From: Flexithrix dorotheae DSM 6795
GTDB lineage: Bacteria; Bacteroidota; Bacteroidia; Cytophagales; Flammeovirgaceae
Assembly (NCBI RefSeq): GCF_000379765.1
Contig: NZ_KB903454.1
Span: 186,001-250,000, forward strand
Direction of reading: 5' to 3'
Length of the DNA: 64,000 bases
Notes under the pieces: generated by a model
Seen by the model: the letters and a program-made list of their open reading frames with translations, nothing else
What the model was told of the DNA's origin: nothing
The model's database searches: none
Shown: positions 26,203 through 34,986 of the stretch, piece by piece
Numbering within the stretch: the stretch's first letter is position 1
Layout of the letters: each line of letters starts with the position of its first letter
Position numbers and translations under genes: made by a program

Positions 26203-28140
26203 TTATTTTTTTGGAATCTCCAGATTTTGCATGCCATTACTTCCTCCAATATTTACATAAGAATCCCCATACACAGTAATGGTTGCCTTTATAAAATCTT
26301 CTTCGTCCGCTTCGAATATATTATCTACATATTTCTGAGGATTTCTATCTATCAGTGGAAATGAAGTACTTTGAATCTGGATCATTATTTTATGCCCTTT
26401 TTTAAAAGTATGGAAAATGTCCTGTAGGGGAATATTTAAATCCGTGATTTTTCCAGGTTCAAAAGGTTCCGGTTTCTCATAACTATTTCTAAACCTCCCT
26501 CTAAACATCTCACTTCTTACCATTTGCTGATAACCTCCCATTTTAATATTTGATTCATTGTGGGCATATTCCGGATGATCAGAGGGATAGACATCAATTA
26601 ATTTTACAATCCAGTCTCCCGCAGTTCCTGAAGTAGCAACTTTCAAAGCAGCTAAAATTTCCCCGGCCAGCAATTTATCTTCTTTCAATGGTTCGGACTC
26701 AAAAGTTAATACATCAGGTCTTCTGGATGCAAATCGCTGATCATCTGTCATGTACTTCCTTGGTGTAAAGACCACTTTAATATCTTCTGAATAAGGAACA
26801 GGCTTTGCCGGATCAGATAAATAAGTGAAGTTGTAATCCTCACTGTTTTGTGGTTTAGTAAACTCGATTTTTCCATCTTTAGTAAAAAACAGATTGACCT
26901 GTGGAATTTCTTTTGAAGGCCACTCCTGTAATTTTTTCCATTCTTTCAATCCTGTATCAAAAAGGTAAGCTTCTGGCAGGCCTGTTTTTCCATCACCCTC
27001 TCCTTTCAGGAAATGACGAAAAAAATTAAATTCGATTTCCTTTCTATAAAAATCATTAATTCCAGCACCAAAATCAACATTTCCAACAACCTGCGGATCT
27101 TTATCTCTGGCCCAATCTCCGTGACTCCAAGGCCCCATCACAATGGTATTATAAGCGGAAGGATTTTCTCTTTCCACCGTTTTATAAATATTTAATGGCC
27201 CGTATAAATCTTCAGCATCAAACCAACCACCCACGGTCATCACGGCATGATCAATATCTTTCAAATGCGGTAGAATACTTCTTTTTTGCCAAAATTCATC
27301 GTAGTTGGGATGAGATTTTAATTGTTGCCAGAAGAAATTATCTTCCCCAAAATATTTGTCAGCATTTTTTAATGGTCCTAAATTCATATGAAATTCGTAA
27401 CCATCGTTGGTTTTCGGATCTACCATTTCAAACCAGTTGTCGGCAGTTGGTGCATCCTTCTGATAGCCAAAAACTGGAGTAGCAAACCAATAACTTTGCA
27501 AATACGCTCCGTGGTGGTGGAAATCATCGAAAAAGAAATCGGAAATAGGGGCCTGAGGAGAAGATGCCTTTAAGGCTGGATGTGCCTCAACTGCTCCGGC
27601 TATGGTATAAAATCCAGGGTAGGAAATCCCCCACTGTCCTACTTTACCATTATTTCCCTTTACATTTTTCAGCAACCACTCTATGGTATCATAAGTATCC
27701 GAACTTTCATCAATTTGCTTTTTATTCTTTTTGTTGGGAATATGAGGCCTCATATTATCATACAGACCTTCTGACATATACCGTCCTCTTACATCCTGGT
27801 AAACAAAAATATATTTATCACGCATCAGGTAACTGGACGGCCCTAACCTTTTTGGCATTTCATTTTCCCCATAAGGCCTAACCGAATAAGGAGTACGCTT
27901 TAAAAGAAAAGGATATTTTTCATTCTTGTCCTTTGGAGTATAAACCGTTGTTTGCAACTTAATCCCATCCCTCATGGGAATCTGATACTCTGTTTTATCA
28001 TAATTTTTAGCAATAAAAACCGAATCCTCATTGATCAGTAAATGCTGATTGCCTGAACTTTGGAGGTTCAGGCTGGCAGTAGCTATAAAAAGTACTCCAA
28101 GTAGCCCCAGAAAATAGGGCAATAAAGTTTTTCTCTTCAT
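26203..28140 (-). CDS. CocE/NonD-family serine hydrolase (acyl ester hydrolase / peptidase S15 type)
   Basis: 645 residues with an N-terminal signal or membrane anchor (about 7-28). The alpha/beta hydrolase core begins at YQIPMRDGIKLQTTVYTP (about 52-69) and carries YQDVRGRYMSEG (about 114-125). The catalytic triad is visible: S173 in GISYPG, D308 in GGWFDAED and H340 in GPWSHGDW. A C-terminal jelly-roll domain (about 400-640) contains IPLQDIFHTFKKGHKIMIQI, typical of X-Pro dipeptidyl-peptidase C-terminal regions. Relatives include alpha-amino-acid ester hydrolases, glutaryl-7-ACA acylases and cocaine esterase; the substrate here is not evident. The protein is likely periplasmic. It is divergently placed to the TPR/propeller gene and monocistronic. 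Confidence 0.92.
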   Translation of the reverse strand: MKRKTLLPYFLGLLGVLFIATASLNLQSSGNQHLLINEDSVFIAKNYDKTEYQIPMRDGIKLQTTVYTPKDKNEKYPFLLKRTPYSVRPYGENEMPKRLGPSSYLMRDKYIFVYQDVRGRYMSEGLYDNMRPHIPNKKNKKQIDESSDTYDTIEWLLKNVKGNNGKVGQWGISYPGFYTIAGAVEAHPALKASSPQAPISDFFFDDFHHHGAYLQSYWFATPVFGYQKDAPTADNWFEMVDPKTNDGYEFHMNLGPLKNADKYFGEDNFFWQQLKSHPNYDEFWQKRSILPHLKDIDHAVMTVGGWFDAEDLYGPLNIYKTVERENPSAYNTIVMGPWSHGDWARDKDPQVVGNVDFGAGINDFYRKEIEFNFFRHFLKGEGDGKTGLPEAYLFDTGLKEWKKLQEWPSKEIPQVNLFFTKDGKIEFTKPQNSEDYNFTYLSDPAKPVPYSEDIKVVFTPRKYMTDDQRFASRRPDVLTFESEPLKEDKLLAGEILAALKVATSGTAGDWIVKLIDVYPSDHPEYAHNESNIKMGGYQQMVRSEMFRGRFRNSYEKPEPFEPGKITDLNIPLQDIFHTFKKGHKIMIQIQSTSFPLIDRNPQKYVDNIFEADEEDFIKATITVYGDSYVNIGGSNGMQNLEIPKK

Positions 28141-28322
28141 GATGTTTTTAATTGATGTTGTAGTTGTGTTTTCCCAAGTTTAATTAATTATTGGTGGAGT
28201 TAAATTGTTTTTTACACAAAAGGCTGTTTTTTTCTTCCTCCTTTGCTAGAATGTGATAAGAATAAACTGTAATTTCAAATCCTGAATTTATCCGATCACC
28301 GGAGTTTCTGCTACCATAAAAA

Positions 28323-29609
28323 ATGAAGAAAATAAAACTCAACTTAACAGCTTTCTTACTGTTTAATTTTAATTTCCTGTTTGCTCAGCAATCCGATCTA
28401 GTTCAATTTTACCAGGATGGGATGAGAGCTTACGAAGAAAAAGATTTCAGCAGATTTCTGAAAAGTTTTAAAAAGGCACATGAGATCAGGCCTAATCATC
28501 CAACCATTTTATACAACCTTGCTGCAGCATTTGCCTTAAATGATTCTTCAATAAAAGCACTGGAAACTTTAGATCAGCTTATTGTGATCAATGCGAACCC
28601 GGAAATTGCCAGGGATAAGGATTTTAATACTCTAAAAGAATTACCTGAATTCCACACCATTCTTCAGAAGATTGATTCACTCAACAAACCTGAGAATAAG
28701 GGAAATACACTGTTTACATTACCAGATAAATTCCTTCATCCGGAATCTGTAGCCTATGATTCGAAAACGGGTCGGTACTTTATCAGTAGTATAAGAAAAC
28801 GAAAAATTGTGGTTCGATCGAAAGATGGAAACACAAAAGATTTTTCCCATCCTGAGGATAGCCTCTTGTCAGTTTCCGGAATGAAAATAGACAAAAAAAA
28901 CCGTTTGCTTTGGGCCTGTTCCGCAGCATTTCCCGAAATGGAAAATTATATGGAGGAAGATAAAGGCAAGGCAAAACTATTGAAATATGATTTGGATAAG
29001 GGAAAATTACTTGCCACCTATCATTTAAAAAATGATGGAAAAACACATTATTTCGGTGACCTGGTTTTACATCCAAACGGAGATGTTTATGTATCTGATA
29101 GTGGTACTCCTGCCATTTATAAATTAGAATCAAAAGGAAATCAACTGCAACTATACCATCACTTTAAAAACCTGGTTTCTCTTCAGGGCTTAACTTTTTC
29201 GAAGGATGGAAAACAAATATTCCTGGCCGATTACCTTCATGGAATTTTCTGTTTTCCCATTTCAAACCCCGAGGCGCTAAAACGTATCAATTGCCCGAAA
29301 GAACTGTCTCTTAAGGGAATTGACGGGCTTTACTTCTATAAAAACGCACTGATCATCACTCAAAATGGCATTAAACCCAAAAGAGTAAGCCAGTTCTTTT
29401 TGGATGATAAATTTGAAAAGGTAAAAAAGGCTGTTCCGCTGGTTCGGGCAGTTGAGCATTATGAAGAACCTACTTTAGGGGTAATTGTGAAAAATGATTT
29501 TATTTTTGTGGCAAATAGTCCATGGGCAGCTTATGATAAAGATAAAAACCTTAAGGAAGATTTGGTGGCTGAGCCCATTATCGTAAAAGTTAAGTTATCA
29601 AAAAAATAA
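28323..29609 (+). CDS. Secreted TPR plus SMP-30-like beta-propeller protein
   Basis: 428 residues. A signal peptide (about 1-22, ending FAQ) is followed by TPR-like helices (about 25-110: YQDGMRAYEEKDFSRFLKSF, then HPTILYNLAAAFALND) and a propeller of SMP-30/gluconolactonase or NHL type (about 125-425: HPESVAYDSKTGRYFISS, FGDLVLHPNGDVYVSDSG, LTFSKDGKQIFLADYLHG). Propellers of this shape bind a metal and hydrolyse lactones or phosphotriesters, but I cannot confirm active-site residues, so the enzyme function is open. hemB starts 9 bases after its stop, so the two are one transcript; the link between them is not explained by known pathways. Confidence 0.85.
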   Translation: MKKIKLNLTAFLLFNFNFLFAQQSDLVQFYQDGMRAYEEKDFSRFLKSFKKAHEIRPNHPTILYNLAAAFALNDSSIKALETLDQLIVINANPEIARDKDFNTLKELPEFHTILQKIDSLNKPENKGNTLFTLPDKFLHPESVAYDSKTGRYFISSIRKRKIVVRSKDGNTKDFSHPEDSLLSVSGMKIDKKNRLLWACSAAFPEMENYMEEDKGKAKLLKYDLDKGKLLATYHLKNDGKTHYFGDLVLHPNGDVYVSDSGTPAIYKLESKGNQLQLYHHFKNLVSLQGLTFSKDGKQIFLADYLHGIFCFPISNPEALKRINCPKELSLKGIDGLYFYKNALIITQNGIKPKRVSQFFLDDKFEKVKKAVPLVRAVEHYEEPTLGVIVKNDFIFVANSPWAAYDKDKNLKEDLVAEPIIVKVKLSKK

Positions 29610-29618
29610 AATAAAAAG

Positions 29619-30587
29619 ATGTTAAGAAGGCCAAGAAGAAACAGAAAATCACCAGTGATCCGATCTTTAGTAGAAGAAACTCAGGTAACTGTAAACGATT
29701 TAATTTATCCACTTTTTCTGATAGAAGGGGAAAAACAAAAAGAAGAAGTCACTTCAATGCCTGGGATCTTCCGATATTCCTTGGACAATTTAATGGATGA
29801 AGTAAAAGCTTCTATTGACCTGGGTATCAATTCCTTCTGTATATTCCCAAGCCTTCCGGATGCAAAAAAAGACAAATATGCTACAGAAGGCTACAACCCT
29901 GATAGTTTATATAATGTGGCCTTAAAAGAGCTAAAAAACAAGTTTCCAGAATCCTGTATTATGACTGATATCGCTATGGATCCTTACAGTTCTGATGGGC
30001 ATGATGGGATTTACGAAAATGGGGAAATTCTCAATGATGCCACACTGGATATTTTGGGAAAAATGGCATTGGAACAAGCCAAATCCGGAGCGGATATCCT
30101 GGGTCCATCCGATATGATGGATGGCAGAGTTGGATTTTTAAGAGAAATCCTGGATGCGGCAGGTTTTTCTCATGTATCCATTATGTCGTATACGGCTAAA
30201 TATGCCAGTGCTTTTTACGGCCCATTCAGGGATGCTTTAGATTCTGCCCCTAAAGCCGGGGATAAAAAAACTTATCAGATGAACCCTGCCAATTCCAGAG
30301 AGGCTTTAATTGAAGGAGAACTTGATTTTGAGGAAGGAGCTGATTTTTTAATGGTGAAACCGGCATTGTCTTATCTTGATATCATAAAGTTGCTTAATGA
30401 TAATTTTGACTTGCCCGTTTCTGCCTACAATGTGAGCGGAGAATATGCCATGATTAAAGCGGCCGATAAAATGGGTTGGCTCGATGGAGAAAAAACCATG
30501 GTGGAAATGCTAACCAGTATAAAAAGAGCCGGGGCAAAAATTATCCTTACCTATTTCGCTAAAGAATTTGCCATGTTGCAACAGTAA
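29619..30587 (+). CDS. hemB: Porphobilinogen synthase (delta-aminolevulinate dehydratase)
   Basis: 322 residues, standard length. It joins two 5-aminolevulinate molecules to porphobilinogen in heme synthesis (cytoplasm). The two catalytic lysines are visible: K194 in SYTAKYASAFYGPFRDA and K247 in FLMVKPALSYLD. The metal site that holds three Cys in zinc enzymes reads DIAMDPYSSDGHDG here (about 117-130), the Asp-rich form seen in magnesium-dependent enzymes, so zinc dependence is unlikely. The gene is coupled to the TPR/propeller gene 9 bases upstream and ends with a strong hairpin. No other heme genes are in the window. Confidence 0.97.
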   Translation: MLRRPRRNRKSPVIRSLVEETQVTVNDLIYPLFLIEGEKQKEEVTSMPGIFRYSLDNLMDEVKASIDLGINSFCIFPSLPDAKKDKYATEGYNPDSLYNVALKELKNKFPESCIMTDIAMDPYSSDGHDGIYENGEILNDATLDILGKMALEQAKSGADILGPSDMMDGRVGFLREILDAAGFSHVSIMSYTAKYASAFYGPFRDALDSAPKAGDKKTYQMNPANSREALIEGELDFEEGADFLMVKPALSYLDIIKLLNDNFDLPVSAYNVSGEYAMIKAADKMGWLDGEKTMVEMLTSIKRAGAKIILTYFAKEFAMLQQ

Positions 30588-30904
30588 ATATTTTGGTTGA
30601 AACCCAATCCCGATCAACAAGTATTTATACTTACTTCCGGGATTGGATTTTCATCCGATTTATACTAATTTGAAAAGAAATACTATTAACCAGGGGCTCT
30701 TTCCAACAGATGGAATCAGCATAAATATCTACAATACTCACCTCTTTATCCTTCCTTTCACAACAACTGATATGGTGAATTAATAAAACAGCTTTTGATT
30801 TAAAACAAGATTTACTGAAAATGGAAGTTGTAGAAATTAGCTTGCTTTTTAAACTGAATGAATTTAAACTTTTTAAACTGCTTCAATTCTGAAGATTTAC
30901 TTTC
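30588..30904. other. 317-base intergenic region between hemB and the receptor gene
   Basis: It holds the hemB terminator at its left end. The remainder is AT-rich and contains no coding frame or consensus promoter that I can recognise. Confidence 0.5.
30603..30650 (+). terminator. Terminator of the propeller-hemB transcript
   Basis: CCAATCCCG (30604-30612) pairs with CGGGATTGG (30638-30646) and an inner palindrome AAGTATTTATACTT (30619-30632) extends the fold; ATTTT follows. It starts 16 bases after the hemB stop. Confidence 0.8.
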
Positions 30905-33331
30905 ATGAAAAAATTATTACTTACATTAATTCCATGGTGTCTTTTCCAGGCCGCTTTGGCACAAGGCCTTACACAAACCGTAAGAGGAACTCTGTTGGAT
31001 AGAGACACCAAATTCCCACTTATTGGGGCTTCTATTGTGGTACTTACAGATTCTACTACAGGAAAATTAAAAGGAGCCACTGCCGATATCAATGGAGATT
31101 TCCGAATCAGTAATGTACCCATAGGACGGCATACTTTTAAAATCACTTCCATAGGGTATAAAGATGCTGTTCTCAATAATATAGTAGTTAGCTCAGCCAA
31201 AGAAGTAGTACTTAATGTGGAATTGGAAGAGTCTGCCTTATCCATTGCGGAAGTAGAAATTACCGCCACCAGAGATGGGGAAATAAGCAATGAAATGGTA
31301 ACCGTAAGTGCCAGAGAATTTTCAATAGAAGAAACGGAAAGATATGCCGGAAGCCGGGGAGATCCGGCCAGAATGGCCTCTAATTTTGCAGGAGTTCAGG
31401 GGGCAGACGATTCCCGAAATGATATTGTAATCAGGGGAAATTCCCCACTAGGCGTATTGTGGCAATTGGATGGTATCAATATCCCCAACCCCAACCATTT
31501 CAATATACCTGGCACCACTGGTGGGCCGGTCACAATTCTAAATAACAAAGTGCTTGCAAACTCTGATTTTTATACCGGAGCTTTTCCGGCCGAGTTTGGA
31601 AATAGTATTGCCGGAGTTTTTGGTTTAAAAATGAGGAATGGCAATAACGAAAAATGGGAATACAGCTTCCAGTTGGGATTCCTGGGAACAGAAGTCTTTG
31701 CAGAAGGGCCGTTATCTAAAAAATCGAAATCATCCATGATGTTTTCTTACCGATATTCTACCCTGGCACTTTTTGGAAATGTAGGATTTAATATAGGAAC
31801 CTCAGCCATTCCCAAATACCAGGACATTAATTTTAAAATGAATTTCCCGCTAAAAAACGGAGCTTCGCTATCTTTCTTTGGAATGGGCGGGTTGAGTGAT
31901 GTAGACATCCTGATTAGCGATCAGAAAGAACCAGAAGTGAACATTTATGGAGATAATGACCGGGACCAGTATTTCACTTCCAATATGGGAATTACAGGAC
32001 TTACCTATAAACATCCTATAAATAAAAATACTTACCTCCAGGCATCTTTAGCCGCTTCACATCAAAAAGTAGTGGCCCACCATGAGTTGGTCTATAGACA
32101 TGTGGAAAACGGGATGTACATATTGGATTCATTGACAGATATGCTAGATTATAAATTCAGGGAAAACAAACTATCTGCACCAATTTATCTCTATAAAAAA
32201 TTTGACAATAAAAACGCGCTGGATATTGGGGTAAATACCGATATCTATGGACTTTTTTATATTGATAGTCTCAGAAATCTCGATGAAGATTCTCCTGATT
32301 ACTATAGCTGGAGAATGCGGTGGAATTCGGAATCCACAGAATATTTAGTCCAACCCTATATTCAATGGAAACACAAGTTTACAGATAATTTTTATGTGGT
32401 GGCCGGAATTCATGCCCAGTATTTTTCACTTGGTAATGCCCTTTCTGCGTTTGAGCCAAGACTGGGCTTAAAATGGGAATTGACAGGAGGTCACAGATTC
32501 GGAATTGGGGTTGGAAAACACAGTCAGCACCAGCCACTTTACACTTATTTTTATGGACAGGAAAATGATGCAAACGGCAATCCTCTTCCCCATAATTTGG
32601 ACATCGGTTTCAGCAAAAGTAACCACTATGTACTTTCCTATGATAAATTGTTGGGCAGTAATTTCAGATTGAAAGTGGAAACCTATTTCCAGGATTTATA
32701 TGAAATACCGGTTGAGAAAAAATCGTCCTCTCTTTCATATCTGAACACAGGCTCGGGCTTTTCAAGATTATTTCCAGATACCCTTCAAAATACAGGTACG
32801 GGTAAAAATTATGGTCTGGAGATCACTCTGGAAAAATTCTTCAGCAATCACTATTTATTCATGGTCACCGGATCATTATATGATGCCAAGTATAAAGGAA
32901 GCGATGGCATAGAAAGAGATACTGAATTTAATGGCAATTACATTTTAAATGGATTATTTACTAAAGAGTTTGTCTTAAGGACGAATAAAAGATTATCCCT
33001 TGGCGGTAAGGCTACACTATCTGGTGGAAGAAGATATGGTCCTGTAGATGAGGAAGCCTCTGAAAAGCAAAGGGAAATTGTGTATGTGGATGAAACCAGA
33101 AACAGCCTTCAATTTGATGATTATTTCCGGGCAGATTTAAAAATCAATTACAAAATTGATCGCCCAAAAGTTTCCCATGAAATAGCTATAGATTTTGTCA
33201 ATATTTTCGATACTCAGAATATCCTGAAACTTACTTATGCTCCAGATGAAAGTGATCCCACCGCCAGTCCGATTCGGGAGGAATATCAATTGGGCTTTTT
33301 ACCAATTTTTTATTACCGAATTGATTTTTAA
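30905..33331 (+). CDS. TonB-dependent receptor with carboxypeptidase-regulatory-like N-terminus
   Basis: 808 residues. Signal peptide (about 1-20, ending ALAQ), carboxypeptidase-regulatory-like domain (about 24-110: VRGTLLDRDTKFPLIGASIV, then GDFRISNVPIGRHTFKI), plug (about 125-240, with DIVIRGNSPLGVLWQLDGI), then a beta-barrel to the C-terminal FYYRIDF strand. It has no STN domain and no adjacent sigma/anti-sigma or SusD gene, so it should be controlled in another way. The substrate cannot be read. The gene stands alone between terminators. Compared with the first receptor it shares only the common architecture. Confidence 0.93.
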   Translation: MKKLLLTLIPWCLFQAALAQGLTQTVRGTLLDRDTKFPLIGASIVVLTDSTTGKLKGATADINGDFRISNVPIGRHTFKITSIGYKDAVLNNIVVSSAKEVVLNVELEESALSIAEVEITATRDGEISNEMVTVSAREFSIEETERYAGSRGDPARMASNFAGVQGADDSRNDIVIRGNSPLGVLWQLDGINIPNPNHFNIPGTTGGPVTILNNKVLANSDFYTGAFPAEFGNSIAGVFGLKMRNGNNEKWEYSFQLGFLGTEVFAEGPLSKKSKSSMMFSYRYSTLALFGNVGFNIGTSAIPKYQDINFKMNFPLKNGASLSFFGMGGLSDVDILISDQKEPEVNIYGDNDRDQYFTSNMGITGLTYKHPINKNTYLQASLAASHQKVVAHHELVYRHVENGMYILDSLTDMLDYKFRENKLSAPIYLYKKFDNKNALDIGVNTDIYGLFYIDSLRNLDEDSPDYYSWRMRWNSESTEYLVQPYIQWKHKFTDNFYVVAGIHAQYFSLGNALSAFEPRLGLKWELTGGHRFGIGVGKHSQHQPLYTYFYGQENDANGNPLPHNLDIGFSKSNHYVLSYDKLLGSNFRLKVETYFQDLYEIPVEKKSSSLSYLNTGSGFSRLFPDTLQNTGTGKNYGLEITLEKFFSNHYLFMVTGSLYDAKYKGSDGIERDTEFNGNYILNGLFTKEFVLRTNKRLSLGGKATLSGGRRYGPVDEEASEKQREIVYVDETRNSLQFDDYFRADLKINYKIDRPKVSHEIAIDFVNIFDTQNILKLTYAPDESDPTASPIREEYQLGFLPIFYYRIDF

Positions 33332-33345
33332 TCCTTAAGTTTTAG

Positions 33346-33386
33346 AGTCATCACAGGGTTCATGGGGAACCCCTGTAATGACTTTT
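33346..33386. terminator. Bidirectional terminator between receptor and antiporter genes
   Basis: The arm AGTCATCACAGGG (from 33346) pairs with CCCCTGTAATGACT (to 33383) with one mismatch and one bulge, and GGTTC/GGAACC inside. It lies between two convergent genes and is followed on the plus strand by TTTT. Confidence 0.7.
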
Positions 33387-33409
33387 GAAGCATTTTCTCT
33401 AGCCAACTC

Positions 33410-34696
33410 TCAAGTAGTTTCTTCCATATTTTTAGCAGAAACTACTTTTATTTCCTTATCCAGTTCTTCCCAATCAGTAAAGTTTAATTCTTCCACATAT
33501 TCTGATTCACGCCCCTTAAATATCAATCCCATGGTCATGATTAAACTGGTGAGTAAAATGGTAAATAACAAGATCCCGGAACTGAAGCTTTCCTGCTGAA
33601 ATTCTATTGGAATGGCAAAAAATAAAAGAATAGTAATTAATCCCCTAGGGGCCACAAACAGCTCTGGTAAAATACTTTTATTGCCAAAAATTTTCAGCAT
33701 TAAAAACCGGATAACAAATAAAGTAGCTACAATAGACAAACTAATTAAAGCTGTTTGAACATCCAGAAGAGAAAGCAGATCCAGGGTAATTCCAAATATT
33801 ACAAAAAAGAAAGTACGTACAATAAAGGCTGTTTCAAAGGTCACAATATGCAATTCATGAATTACCAATTTTAAAGCAGATTCCTTTAAAAGTGATTTGA
33901 GTTTTCCCTTAAAAAAGACCTTGTAATTATTGAGCAACAACCCAAAAACAAGAATAATTACCAGGGAAGATAAATGGAACATTTTCCCCACAGCATAAAG
34001 CAACACCAGAACTGCAATCAGCAAAAATAATTTCACCTGAGACTCCATCCGCTGGAAAAGTAAAACAATGGCATAACTCGCTACCACTGACAAAACAACT
34101 GTGGCTAAAATATTCACTACAATTCCCACTACAATCGAACCTGTACCACTTGCTTCTGTGCTTCCCAGAAGAAAATAAAATACCATAATGCCCAGAATAT
34201 CCGAAAAAGTGCTTTCGTAAATCAGAAATTCCTTCTTGCTGTCCACCAGTGAGCCCACACTGGGAATAATAATCGCACTACTCATAATGGAAAGCGGAAC
34301 AGCATATAAAAGAGAAATAAAAATATCATAAAGTAAAACCCTGTGAATGATATAGGCAATGCATCCTGAGGACACAATTAAGGCAAAAAAAGCAACCAAA
34401 AAAGACTTAATAATTAATGGTGCTTTTTCTTTTTTCAATTCCAGGTCGAGAGCTGCTTCCAATACTATCATTATCAACCCTACAATCCCTATGATTTCCA
34501 AAATATCGAAAACATGATTACCCAAAGAAATATTGAAATATTTTAAGGCTTCCTTTATCCCCACCCCCAGGGCAATCAGCATAAGCACACTGGGCACATT
34601 GGTTTTTTTGGCCACCTGGTTGAAAATGTATGACAGAATAATGATCACGCAAACTGAAATAACCAACAAATATGAATTATCTACAACCATTTCCAC
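33410..34696 (-). CDS. Monovalent cation:proton antiporter, CPA superfamily
   Basis: 428 residues with about 11-13 membrane helices up to residue 400 and a short charged tail. The family hallmarks are a negatively charged residue in the ion-binding helix (D166, in ESTFSDILGIMVFYF) facing an unwound helix (PLSIMSSAIIIPSVGS, about 134-149). The fold matches NhaP/Kef-type exchangers that swap Na+ or K+ for H+ across the inner membrane. It lacks the TrkA-type regulatory domains of many Kef proteins. It is divergent from the SLC12-like giant gene across 290 bases, so the two may share regulation as an ion-homeostasis unit. Confidence 0.9.
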   Translation of the reverse strand: MEMVVDNSYLLVISVCVIIILSYIFNQVAKKTNVPSVLMLIALGVGIKEALKYFNISLGNHVFDILEIIGIVGLIMIVLEAALDLELKKEKAPLIIKSFLVAFFALIVSSGCIAYIIHRVLLYDIFISLLYAVPLSIMSSAIIIPSVGSLVDSKKEFLIYESTFSDILGIMVFYFLLGSTEASGTGSIVVGIVVNILATVVLSVVASYAIVLLFQRMESQVKLFLLIAVLVLLYAVGKMFHLSSLVIILVFGLLLNNYKVFFKGKLKSLLKESALKLVIHELHIVTFETAFIVRTFFFVIFGITLDLLSLLDVQTALISLSIVATLFVIRFLMLKIFGNKSILPELFVAPRGLITILLFFAIPIEFQQESFSSGILLFTILLTSLIMTMGLIFKGRESEYVEELNFTDWEELDKEIKVVSAKNMEETT

Positions 34697-34986
34697 AAAA
34701 TTTTAAAAAAGTATAATAAAGGCTAATCTGATTTTAAAGAAGTATTTTAAGGTAAAAAATCAAACTAATTATATAGACGAAAATTAATGTAATTGTCACT
34801 TTTTAAAGAATATTTTCAGAAAAAAGTAACTTTTTTATTATTAGCACTCACAAATTATGTTGTAATTTGAGCACTTAAAATTAGATGAAGATTTTTTAAT
34901 CCTCTGGCTCAAAAGTATTTTAAATTAAACAAACCTTAAAACATGAGGTTTAGAGGATAAATTAGTATAGAAGCTGGATTTCATTA

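Noticed and set aside
27195-27881. Plus-strand frames opposite the CocE-type hydrolase
   Set aside because: The minus-strand gene has a full catalytic triad; the opposite frames show no family signal.
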